64,000 nucleotides of DNA, taken from NCBI GenBank assembly GCA_002205965.3, contig NADL03000546.1:62001-126000 (forward strand), read 5' to 3'. Below are positions 33,053 through 44,128 of the stretch, one piece after another. The translations under genes were made by a program, and so were the position numbers. The notes under the pieces were generated by a model. That model did not search any database and was not told where the DNA came from. It saw only the letters and a program-made list of their open reading frames with translations. This stretch comes from Kappaphycus alvarezii (Eukaryota; Rhodophyta; Florideophyceae; Gigartinales; Solieriaceae). Numbering within the stretch: position 1 is the first letter of the stretch; every line of letters starts with the position of its first letter.

Positions 33053-35381
33053 TAGCCGAAGTCTAGAGTAAACACCAGGTTATGTAGTAATGGTAAGCAG
33101 ATTACCAGTTTCTTGGAAGAACCAGCGCCAGACTATCGTAAAGCCGACCGTATGGCATCACAAAGGCCAGTTCCATAGACATGACTAGAAATGACATTGC
33201 TACATATACATTGCTTTGTCATTCGGGATTACTGCCTGATGTTCTGTACTGCAAAAATTATCATGTATTACATTTTTTGGGGGAGAGTTTTGGTGTAATG
33301 GAGAACCTTGTAATGTATTGAGGCGCACCTGCAGTTTCACAATTCAGCCCATTTTCTATGAGAAAAAGCTTCGCAAGAGGATAGGTATTCTGCTCTTAAA
33401 CCAGGTTTTCCCAAGAAATAACTAGCAAATTAACTATACAAATTATCGCATTTCCAATGATAAAGGGCCTGAGCTGTTCCGTTAATTGGCAGCTTAGTGA
33501 AGTGTGCGGCGGCATTGCAGCAGCAGTATCGCAATTTTACCGTCACCTATACATTAATGCAGCAGAGTGAACCTGCTTTTTAAGCCATTTTAAACCCAGC
33601 GTTTTTGCTAGAGCAGTACTTACCCGATGTGCGAGGCCAATGAGAGAGTAGTATATCGCAGTCAAGAGCTCTACCTAAGTGAAGTATCGCACTTCCTATT
33701 CATCCTGACCTATGGCAGACAACCGTCATAGCCAGAGTCGGAAACGTTTCGTGAGCACATCTCAGAAGCGAACAACTACACCGAATTTAACAGAATTTAT
33801 TCGACTTTTCACGCTTCACGATGCTCTTAGAGACGACAAACGCAATGTCCTATAATTATTTCTTTACATAGAATAAAGTTTTAACTCTTTTAAAGAAATG
33901 GGGCTCCTTTATAGAGAAAAAGGCCCGGAAACATCAAGAATTTTTGATTTCTTCGCGCCGTTGCCTTAAAACATAAGGGATTCTTGAAATTAATGGGCCA
34001 AAATAATATTCTATTATCGTAATAGTGCTCAAAAAGTTTCCAATTTTATGGTTTCTTATGTCCTTCGAGTCGCTTAACCAAAGATCTGCCGAAACTTTTT
34101 CTGGTTTTTATGGACTCACAGTAGAGAAACCTTGAAATTATGCAGGAATATTTTGCTGAAGCTGTAGAAAGGCGGATGCTTTTCCTACAAAGATGAAGTA
34201 TGTTGTTAGATCTTGACCTATTTCAGCTCAAGAGAGGTAAAATATGGTTCTCCAATGACCATACTGAATTGAGTAGTTTTAAAATGCCATTAACCACGTA
34301 ACAACGATCACCAGCTCTCGTTGCTGCCATTTTCCTGCAATGCGGCAATCAAAAGCCACTAATTTAACTGTTGCTAAGATAATTTTATCCATTTTTCCAT
34401 AAAAACAAAAAATCACAAATAGAGAGAAGCTTAGGAAGTCTGATAGCTCATTTCAGTCTGTAAACGTCTAGTGGACATGGTCGTTTTAGTGAAGTAAAAT
34501 AGAAATGCAAATTAAAAAACAGCAGAGGGTGAGCTCTTCACGAAATGCATCGAGAAGGAGATCGAAAAGAGATTCCGATATTTTGTGTTGAGAATCACTA
34601 GCAGTATGTCCAAAACATATAAGTAGTTTGTTCCACTAAAGAATTACGTAATTCGAGCCCTATGCAGAAGAAGAGGGAAAGAAAGAAAATAGATGAAGGC
34701 AAGGCTCTGGAAGTCTTCATCAGTACGACGGAAAGTATGGCGTCGTTAAGAAGTTTCCTTTTTAGAGATGCAAACTGGACGATAAAGGTAATATTACGTA
34801 CATTTGGTAGCGACATTGTGCCCCAATATGAGATCGTACTCGGCAAAGTGCCTCGCTTGCTTCGGCTAATACAAATCAAGATGTATATTGCAGAGTTTGA
34901 TACAATTTTGCACTCTGTAGCCTTACTGGTCGTAATGTCTGCAGAACTATTTCTTCGTCTACCTATCACCGAATTAAACTTCAATGGAGTTCACTCTCCA
35001 AATTGTATATATGCCCCCTCTTTTTGGATCTTTACTTAATTTATCTACACGTTTTTACCAGACACAGTTAATATGAACTATCTTCTCGTTGTTTACATTA
35101 TTGGTATTCCAAATATCACAGCCATGCGTGCTAATCTTGATTTCGGAGTCCAAAGTGTCTTTCTACATATTGGCTCGGTATTACTTGTTCCGCCGTTAGA
35201 AACCGACAGCAGAGCTGTCAAGAGGCAGTTAGTTGGGAACTAAGACATCACAAAGCCTTGAAAAATTTGCTTTTCCGACTCGAAGGACAATTTCGGTTCG
35301 TCGAGGATATAATTTATTCTGAGTAGAACTGGTTCTGCTTACAATAAATTACTGTAAGATGTAATTGAACATTAAATTATA
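33053..35381. other. Interior of the decayed gypsy element, no assignable domain
   Basis: Expected position of the protease C-terminus and RT linker, but nothing could be read confidently. A short ATG frame at 33712-33855 encodes 47 residues rich in Arg, Thr and Ser (NRHSQSRKRFVSTSQKR), and a 125-codon frame at 34662-35039 has no domain; an inserted fragment is possible. Confidence 0.3.
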
Positions 35382-36470
35382 GACTTGGGGGACAATTTTG
35401 CACCCGCTGTCGAAAGAGCAGATGAAGGTTTCATGAAGGATGAATTGAAAGGGATACTTCCAGCATAGCTTGCTGATCTTCCAGATAAAACTAAAGAGAA
35501 GATAAACTGCTTCATCTGGGAAACTGGAATAGTCCCTCAGAAGACTTAAGTAGTCCACACCCCGGTCTGACCTATTATCACAATATCCTGCTAAAAGGCA
35601 GCGCCACGTCTTTCGCGAAGACAAAATCGTTCAAGCTAAAAGATGCTACGTCGGTCTGTCACAGGGGTTGTTAAGTATCTCCATGACACAAATTTGGCGC
35701 TCCAGAGGAAGAATCAAAATAATCCTAACGTCTCTATCATAACAAAAACATCTTCAGATTGCTCATCACTTGTCTTCATCTTCCCGAAAAAGCACTGGAA
35801 CCCTGATTATGACTGAAATAACACAGATGGAACCGCAATTTGAATGCTGAATGGTTATCTTCACTAGAGATCTAGGGATAGTTCGATGGTTTAAGTGAAA
35901 GCACGATATTTAACACCTTTGATATCTTTGTGTGTGGAAATATTTTGAAAGGTCGATATTTGGCACATTTGATTTCTTTGAAAAGTTTGGTAGAACTCCA
36001 TGACAGATGAATGAAAACAAATAAATAATTTAGTCGCACATTTCCGCCCATTCAAGCGCGATATGATAAATTTGGTTTAAAGAAAGTACTCTCCAAGTTC
36101 TGGCGCACGTTGGACTTCAATTTGTGCGATATACTCTCTTACTACGTCTGTTCGGACAATTTATTCTTTTTTCCCACTCTATCGAGGAACTTATGGAAGC
36201 TGTGAGTGTTGTCGTCGAAGCCTTTGCAAAGACCGGCCTGAAGCTCCAAATTAAATTGTATGAGCTAGCAGAGCCATTGATCAAGCTACTCGGGCACAGC
36301 GTCGATAACAATTGAGTCAAAGTCGATTAAAAAAAGATTAAATACATCCCTTAGTCAATGGTTACTAGGGATAAGATATTGTTTTGTGGCTTCCTTGGCA
36401 TTAATGGGTACTACTGCTGGGTAGTTAAGGATTTAATCGAGATATGAGCACCCTTCTCGCCACAATCCTC
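35382..36470 (+). pseudogene. Decayed Ty3/gypsy reverse transcriptase
   Basis: Plus-strand pieces fall in the right order for a Ty3/gypsy pol. A pre-RT linker FMKDELKGILPA-stop-LADLPDKT (35382-35550) resembles the usual F-x-D-x-LPxxLPP phrase. FIFPKKHWNPDYD follows near 35780. QFILFSHSIEELMEAV then KTGLKLQIKLYELAEP and KLLGHSVD (36118-36315) correspond to YxDDIlxFS, GLKLxxxKCEF and LGHxV; the catalytic YxDD has become RLFGQ. FCGFLGINGYYCW (36382-36430) corresponds to the SFLGLxxYYRRF block. Catalytic residues are lost and the frame is broken many times. Confidence 0.6.
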
Positions 36471-36559
36471 GGAAATGAGAACTAAAATTGACTACAGAAA
36501 ACGCGAAGACTTTCATGTTGTTCAAAGGAAAGCTTAAATTGCCTCTCCTATTTGCATTC

Positions 36560-36835
36560 ACAGCTGAAGATATTCCCTTTCCTTCGGAGACGGATTCCAT
36601 AAGCGTGGCAATCGCAGCGATATAATTTCAAGAGAGAAGGGAAAGAAACATGACTCTGGTGCAGAGCTTCAGCCAAACTATGAACGTGACGTATCATAAC
36701 CACGCGGCATGTAAGAGAGAAGCTATGACATTTAAATTCGAGGTGAGTAAGTTACGGGGTTTCGTTAATTTTTCCGTATGTCTAGACAATTATTTCCGAA
36801 CTTCTTGCACCTCTGGCGGATCTGACGAGAAATAA
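36560..36835 (+). pseudogene. Decayed RNase H domain of the gypsy element
   Basis: The frame from 36650 reads SFSQTMNVTYHNHAACKREA, then FEVSKLRGFVNF and a CLDN where gypsy RNase H has TDH. The TxxxNYxxxxREx(L/M) block is typical of RNase H following a Ty3/gypsy RT, and the order relative to the RT is correct. Confidence 0.6.
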
Positions 36836-37204
36836 TGGAGGAACGGGTGAAAAATATCAAGGGAGTGATAAATGTTTGCAGAATCTGAAGAAGAAATTGA
36901 CGTCTGCTCCAATCTTAGTCCCTCCTTAACGGAAAAGGCAGTCCACGGTCATTAAGTTGCTTCAAAGCTTGCTTTTGGTGATACTCTGACACAGTTTAAT
37001 GATAACTGAAGGGAACTTAAAATTCATTTTTACTGGAAGAAGTTTTCAACCACTGAGTAGAACTTGACAGAAAACTACGGAAAGCTTCTTCATTTGAATA
37101 GGTTTCCGAAAATTCATTTTCTATCTCAGAGGGTTCGATTCTTAAATTTTCATTGAGAAACAGGTGCTCAAGAGCTTTTTCAAAAAGCAGTAGAGCAAGA
37201 AAGC

Positions 37205-38032
37205 ATTTACCCCGGTGATCAAATAAGGCAGGCATTTCGCGCCTCTATGGCCCTCCCGGGCGCCAAGGAATGGGAGTACTGCGCCCCGTGCCCTGAACTC
37301 AAGTTAAATAGTGACCCTCGCAAATTCGCGGTATGGTTCCAATACTTCAGTCATGTCCCACTGTTCCTTTCGGACGTGCCGTGTCCGAGAATAAACTGCC
37401 CCAAACCCCTCGACTGTTCCAAGGATCATCACCTTGACTGTAGACATGGTGGGCACAGAAATCGACGGCATGACCATCAGGTGGCCCTCTTTGCGCAAGG
37501 CCTGCAGTAAGCAGCCTTTCACAGCGCCGTTGAATCGCGGGACGGGGTCCAGCGCAAGAGCGTAGATCTCCGGGCGACGGGAGGCAGTGGAGGTACGGAC
37601 TTCTTTGACATGACCTTCGTCAACCCGCTGGCGCCCTCCCACAGGAGAGCCCAAACGTTTAATCCTCTCACCTCGCTCAATGGGGCCGCCTCTGCGAATC
37701 ATAGAAGATATGATTCTTTTATTGCAACCTCTAGGAGAAGTAAGCTCGTGCCTATCCCTATATCTACTCTCGGAGGGTGAAACTCGGACACTTATAAGGT
37801 ACTAACGCGGAACGTGGCCGTTAGAGTGATGGAAACATATGGTGGGGTCCGTACGGTACTTGATCAGAGGCACGTTGCCGCGGCCGTAATGTCCAACGCA
37901 CCCTGTCTGCTGAGGGGCCTTGAGCCTTCTTTTCAGGGTAATTTCGGAGGTAATACTGCACACCCTGTAAAATATTCGGGGCCACATCCAACCATATCTT
38001 TCAAATATTAAATCACCCTACATTTTCCTCCC
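37205..38032 (+). mobile_element. RLE retrotransposon copy inserted in the gypsy pol: zinc finger, endonuclease, 3' end
   Basis: A single reading frame runs from about 37215 to 38011 with two in-frame stops, one at 37508-37510 and a TGA replacing the Trp of LGGW near 37781. It shows MALPGAKEWEYCAPCPEL, the zinc finger CPRINCPK ... CSKDHHLDC ... RRHD, then GGTDFFDMTFVNPLAP, RRYDSFIATSRRSKLVP and ISTLGG. The expected RPD of the endonuclease is SVD here. The element ends TTTCAAATATTAAATCACCC with a degraded terminal C run at about 38032. It lies between the RNase H and integrase zinc domain of the gypsy element, so it inserted later. It is the only long plus-strand copy. Confidence 0.75.
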
Positions 38033-38219
38033 TTCAAAGAACCGAAATTGAGTCGTATAGAAGCAATTTGAAGAAAACTATCCATAACACTAAAATCTTC
38101 CCAATCAAACTCAAGCCCAAAACATTTCACGTTCTGGGAGACGCTTCATGAAGAGCTTCTAATGTGATAGGAGAAGATCTTGACGGTTCAGTGACTACTG
38201 GTGAATTTTCTATCTAGAT

Positions 38220-38620
38220 ATGGATCAGATGATTCCTCAATCTGATGAAGAACCGTCCTTCGGTCCGGTGGTAAAAGACAGGGAAGGAATATTGCCAGAT
38301 GATGATGTCAAGAAGCCGAAACCTGAGAGAATTCTGCTGATATTCCGGAACGATGGTTACAGGCTGTTTTAGAATGGAAATTTGTGTGTGCCGCGAAGTT
38401 TAGTGTCGGCAAATGTGCGAATTGACCCTGAGTCGAAAATCGGCGAATATTTCAATTTTGAAATGACACTATTCAGACTAGGAAACTTCCATTAGAAACG
38501 TAAAACCGCGGTTGTTCGAAAACGTTGTAAAGCATTTCCTACGTTTCAGCAGTATAAGAAATCTTTAAAAAAGTTGGCAGATCTAACATATATCTGGAGT
38601 TTCCTACTACAGGTGGCTAT
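38220..38620 (+). pseudogene. Decayed H2C2 zinc-binding region of the gypsy integrase
   Basis: Reading on from PKPERILLIFRNDGYRLF, a stop, then NGNLCVPRSLVSANVRIDPE and SKIGEYFNFEMTLFRLGNFH follow, with KAFPTFQQYKKS near the end. This aligns with the stretch VPxxL...H...GHfg..kTl.rl...fyW...C..CQ..K that precedes integrase. The first His and one Cys are substituted (FPTFQQ for CxxCQQ), so the zinc site is destroyed. No integrase catalytic core could be recognised downstream. Confidence 0.6.
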
Positions 38621-41600
38621 AATAATGTAACTCTATAATCATTACACAAAAACGAGTTCAACCATTGTCTACATTTTTCTAAAACTAATCTTTAGGGAAG
38701 TTCGGTTTATCATCAAGATTTATATATCTTTCTAGGATAGCAAAGCACTTCTGGCGAATGAATAGGTAACTTTGTTTAAAAAGATATATGACCGTTGCGA
38801 TTTCAGACTGCTTTTACGCTATGGTATTTGAAATATTTTCCTCCTCTTGTTTTGGAGTATTTCATGCTCTGTACTGGAAAAATCGTTTTCTTAACATGAC
38901 AGTACAATAAGTATTGGGAGATAAGCTTCAAATAATCTCGTAAAAAGTGGGCTTATGTATGTATTTATTCTAGACTCAAATTTTGGGTACCAAAATTCCA
39001 GGTATGATAGATCTAGAACGGGTTTGAAATTTCAGGCTATTCGGATTTTGTAGAATTTTAATCCAGTCAAATTGAAGTTTGCAAACCCTCTTCCCATGTG
39101 AAGATTTTTTTTGTCCAACTTGATGTTATGATGTAGGAAGATATTGTACGGTATAATTCCATCAGCCCATTCCCGAATAAACACAATAAAATAACATTTA
39201 ATAGAATTTGAAATGAAAAAAAGAAATGGGAAATGTGCTTTTGTTGCCAAACTCTGAGGCACCATTTTATATGCAAATAGTGGAAATGGTAAGCTCAGTC
39301 ATGAAATATTTTACAGTAATCATGGAAAAATCCATATTTCGAATCTTACATAGAGACATTATAGTTGGCAGAACGCCGTTGATACTTCAGTGATAAAAAA
39401 CGTGCGTTTATGTTGCAAATATGCTGACGATATTGATAATTGTTAATAGTTGGGACCATAAGCCATTCTGATAAAACAAATAACCCTGCCAAAGCCTCTG
39501 GGATTGAGCGTTGTGATATATTCTCAGTTAGTATGACAAATTCCCTAAGGATAGACCTTGGGAGGGTATACACTGCTACAACTATTTTTGATGTAATTTT
39601 AGTGTTACGAAGTACTAAAATTGATATATTGATTATATATGTGGTATCAATTACGCTCAAAAAGCCTGACGAAGTCTGTTTTTGCCATAGTGTCAATTAT
39701 TCAGTGTCTTTTGTTTGGAAAGGGGTACTATCTCGAAAACATCTGAGGCAATCCTTCACCTGGTGCGCATGATTGACATGCGCCATACTCAATTGAACTC
39801 TTTCCAATATTTCGTTTGAAATTATTTTGAGAATGCCCTGTTAGAAATACTGAAACCAAAATGGAAAATAATTTAGATTTCTTCAAAGTAAAAGGTGATC
39901 TCATTCCGATATTTGATAGTTTACTGAAATTTAGAGAATATGTCAAAATTATAGGTATGAAGATTTAGAAGAATATTTAAGAGTGAGAACTAATTTGAAA
40001 AATTTAAAAAGGGCCGTATGATTAATAAAAAAAGCTTTAAATTTATTTCATTGAAGATCAAGAAACTAATAGAATAGCAAAAAAAAACATATTTCAATTT
40101 AAATGTCTAGCATTCATTCGAATAAAATTGATTCCACACGTAATCAATTGATATTTGCAAGGAAACGAAAACCTAAATTCAAAAGTTTTTAACAACTTCT
40201 CAGGTTTAACTTTTTCGTTAGGGGTATTCTACCTGCTTAAGGTTGTAGTGATAAGTTATTGCCCTATAACGGCTTAGTTCCCTTTTAACCCTAGATCTCC
40301 GAATCAAACTACCTCGAAAATGGTGTAGTCAAATGACTTACATCTGGCCCGAACTGGCTTACTTAAATTTGGTGTCAATTGTAGAATATGGCTCAAATCC
40401 CTTAGAAAGACCAAAATGGTGGTAGGATCCGTCGTAGGAATCGAAAATTTGACTAAGGATGCAAAATGTAAGAGAATAGTGGTCAGTAAATGAGAGCTCC
40501 TAAATTGGATTGAAAATTTGACAGCTCGTTATCGAGTTTCAGAAAAGGAACGTAAGCTAAAAAACATTTTAGTGTTTAGTTTCATGACATCTGGGAGAAC
40601 CGAAGTTGAAATTTAAATTCAATGAAGAAAGTGAATGCAGACCGACGCTCCCGAGGAATATGATTGGAGTAGGAGCTCAAGTATAAGGCCTAGTAAAATC
40701 CCAAATTTGCATTCACGAAGATGATTCTTAGTGCTTAAGGATATGTATTGTGGAATTTAATCGTTCAATAGTAATTGAAAATGGGAAAAAGAGGACTCGG
40801 AAAAAGTAAATGCTCAATTGTGAATAGTTCTATCATGCCGAGGCTTTGGGATGTGCTTGTTTCGGTGCATTAGCCTAGTTTATGCACTTTCTTCTAAGAC
40901 AAGACATTGTATTAATATTTGATGTGTATATTTCCAATGCAACTACTTTTCACTATTGTCTTCCTTAAAAACTTCCCTGTGGAATGCATTCACATGATTC
41001 TTTGTAAAGCAGGTGAAATGTTGAGATTTTTGGATTATTGTTTTCATGACTTGTTTCGACTCTGGCGATAACAGTCTTTTCTGGGATAGTTCTCCAAGCC
41101 AAAGTACATAAAGAGAGCAGCATTATGAAATATCATTCCACTTACAAGGTCTAAGATTCTCCGCTGTTACATTTCTTTCTAAGAATCTCAACCTCTGTAT
41201 TGATTCTTTCTTTTCATTCCCTAGGCGGCTAGGGCGCAATTTGTGAAGCGCCTGTGTAATATCGAAGTTTTCAAGAGTGGAATCCGGGATTTTCTAATGG
41301 TACATGTTTTATGTCATGAAGTTTTGAACCGGGGTGAGCCAAAAGCAGTGAAAACTACCAAATATGAAAAGAATGGAATTACAGCTATCATATAGGTTGA
41401 TCGAGAAAGAAGATTATTATTCAGAACGTTTAGAACAAAAACTGCTGGAATTACGACTTACCGCGAGCATTTTACGCATATTGCAGAACAGCTATAGCTT
41501 TTAGGTTCGATAATACAGATTCCTCAGTTTTTGAGAAGCATTATCATACCTGAACTTAGGTGAAACGCTACAAACAATGTCGTCAGGTTAATTTGAATCT

Positions 41601-42036
41601 GGACAAAAATCAGTATTTGCGATTGTTTGATGTACCTCATCCTAAAAATGCTAGCGATGCATTCTTTGCACGCCCTGGAGCGAAAAAAAGGTTCGATATA
41701 TCGCAATTCGATGTCTCCAAATGATTATTACAGCAAAATTGCAGAGGGCCTCATTGGCAATGACTCGTAGGAAATGAGAACTAAGACTAAGGCTTAGAGC
41801 TCTGAAGGTGATGGATCGGAAGATGAAATTGTTAGCAGTGTTGAAACTTATTTAGTTTCAAGAAACAAAAAAAGGTGTTCTGGGTGGAAAAAGGCAAAAC
41901 GTGACTCTTCAATCACGATGCAAAGCATTTTCTTCAGAAGACTATTTGCCTTGGATGTACTAGATGACTCCCTTTATTTGAGAAGGAAGCAATTATTCTT
42001 TCCATGGCGATGACGGACGCAGGTCGTGTCAAAAGT
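38621..42036. other. AT-rich block, no gene recognised
   Basis: The integrase core expected after the zinc domain is not recognisable. Coding-like residues appear in broken plus frames around 41560-41900 (VNLNLDKNQYLRLFDVPHPK, and SSEGDGSEDEIVSSVET), which might be a transposon protein, but I cannot assign them. Confidence 0.35.
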
Positions 42037-42265
42037 GTTGATATATATATGTTGTGGTCCACTCAGTGGCTGGCACAAGAGAGCCAGCGCATGTGGCTCA
42101 GTGGTTTACGTTTTTAACAGGTTATGGGCCCAGTTGACGTTGCCGTGGTCGCCCACCTTGTGGTAGTGCCTCTGAGCGAGGGTTTGTTGATATATATATA
42201 TTGTGGTCCGCTCAGTGGCACAAGAGAGCCAGCCCATGTGGCTCAGTGCTTTACGTTTTCAACAA
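42037..42265 (+). repeat. Duplicated tRNA/SINE-like unit
   Basis: Two units of about 80 bp (42037-42120 and 42185-42265) start GTTGATATATATAT and contain TGTGGTCC(A/G)CTCAGTGG, CACAAGAGAGCCAGC, CATGTGGCTCAGTG and TTTACGTTTT. TGGCTCAGTGG at 42094-42104 is a perfect match to the pol III A-box (TRGYNNARNGG). A possible weak B-box (GTGGTCGCCCACC) lies about 50 bases downstream. It does not fold as a normal tRNA because the D-stem cannot close. Each unit also carries a CTGGC...GCCAG or similar hairpin. Confidence 0.5.
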
Positions 42266-43840
42266 ACAGCACTATTTTTTGTGTATAATATTTGGAATTT
42301 TTAATTTCTACTTTTAGTGAATATAACCGTTTCGAATACGACTTTAAATTCATCTGATCTGTAAACTTTCTTTTTGTAATATATGTCAGTAAGCGCTTTA
42401 GATAAATGTGCCAAACAGAAAACCTTTTATTCTATAGCCCCGTACAATCTTATATGCGTCAATAAATATGCTAGATATACTTAATATTATGGAGAAACAT
42501 CCTAATTGAGATTTATTGTGAGATGTCACCTTATCGTGTCTCAACTTCAAGAAGGCGTTGTAGTATTCTGAAACGCAAGAAATATGAAAATTATTGAGCC
42601 CTAAACATTCTTAAAGGTTACATAGTTTCCAGGTGGAACTCAACTAGAATTTGAGCCTATGAAAGATGCAGTGTAATAGGTGTAAAGGAGTTTCTGTCAC
42701 CTAATGTACACCGCATGTAAATCTTGAACTATTACGACCTTGAATAATTGGTCCTCTGTCCAGTTTGCTACCTGGAATGAAACCTCTGTCACGTGGAAAA
42801 AAGCCTCTAAGTACCAGAGACAAATAGCAGATTTTATGATGGAAGCAGCTAATTTGTGGTCGGAAATCGAGCAATGAACCCCTGGTATAATCAAAATTTT
42901 CTTTACAAGCGGCCTTTAAGGTGGCGATTTGATTAAATCTTCTCGTCAGACGATGTGAGAGGCTCAGCGGGCTACAACATAGTACATCAAAAGTAATCAG
43001 TGCCCTCAGTGGAATCAGTCACCCTGACGTCTGGCTTGGGATTGCTTCTCCTTGATGGTTTTGATTCAATGGTTCGGTGCAATGGAACAAGGTTGTGGCT
43101 GCTGCCCAGAAACTTTAGTTGGTCGTCTTCCTGAGCGGTTCTTGTTTTTCTATGCTTGCAGTGGATCGAGAGTTCCTTCCGAATATCCATTTTTCTGCTC
43201 CGAAAGATCTCGGAAGTAGCGTTCTTGGTGCGAGGAGATTTATCTGCCAGAAGTTGCGGAGTTAAAACGAAAAGCGCTCCGTGCTGTTCGCGGGTTCGAG
43301 ACTCAACATTGGAACGCAGTAGACCCAAGATTCGACACCATGAAATTCTAATAGAGCAAAGGGGAAAATTTTCACGCGTGAAGGAAAACAAAAGAGTGAC
43401 AGCATCTACAGTGAGCTAATCCAAGCGGATCCAGACCCCTAATGTGAGCTCAAGGGGTTAAGGGGCACCAGTTTGCCTTGCAAATTCCGAAAATTGTCGG
43501 CATGTTCAACAGTGAAAATCGCTTTTCGCAGCCTATCATCGACAGATTCATCAAGTTCCGTATCCTCCTCTGCAGTGGAAACTTCTTCCACTACTATGGA
43601 TTGGAAGGATATAGAACTAAATGAAAGAGGTATATAATCTGACGTTAGAGTAAGCAGGTGCTCAATAGGTGAAAAGCTGCATGAATGTTCTACAGGGTTA
43701 GCAGGGATTTGAGGAGAGACTGTAATGCAGCAACTTTATTTGATAATTCGCGCCACATTAATCGGCTTGAACCCGATGGGAACGCAGAGCACTCTTTTCT
43801 CTTTGCTGTAGTTCTGTAGAAGCGCAAATGAGAGGGACTG
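42266..43840. other. No gene recognised
   Basis: AT-rich at first, more balanced after about 42900. Opposed open frames at 42987-43391 (minus) and 43156-43419 (plus) overlap; neither has a recognisable domain. Confidence 0.35.
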
Positions 43841-44128
43841 TTGAGCAACTGGATGGGAAGAAAATATCCTCAAGGAGACCTACTCATCTATGATATCAGC
43901 TATCGAAGAGGTAACAAAATTCGGAAACTAATCAATCTGTACAGTGGGCCCAATGATTTTGCGCTGCGAATCTATTCAAAGATACCAAAAACTATGCTTA
44001 CCCATTTTGATTTCGCACTGATCGATATGGAAAATCTCCGTTCATGCCGCGACACGAAGGCGTTACAAATTCGGCTGCCTTATTCCCAATACGGAGTAAC
44101 ACAAACTGTTGCCAACTTGAAAAAATAG
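43841..44128 (+). pseudogene. Possible C-terminal segment of a gypsy integrase/pol
   Basis: A 95-codon frame reads KYPQGDLLIYDISYRRGNK, then RKLINLYSGPNDFALRIYSK. The pattern GDLV.VYD...RRG.S.KL...Y.GP(F/Y).V..I is usual for the last part of Ty3/gypsy pol after the integrase core. It could be the far end of the element starting at 31885, separated by AT-rich insertions, or another copy. No chromodomain is visible. Confidence 0.4.
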
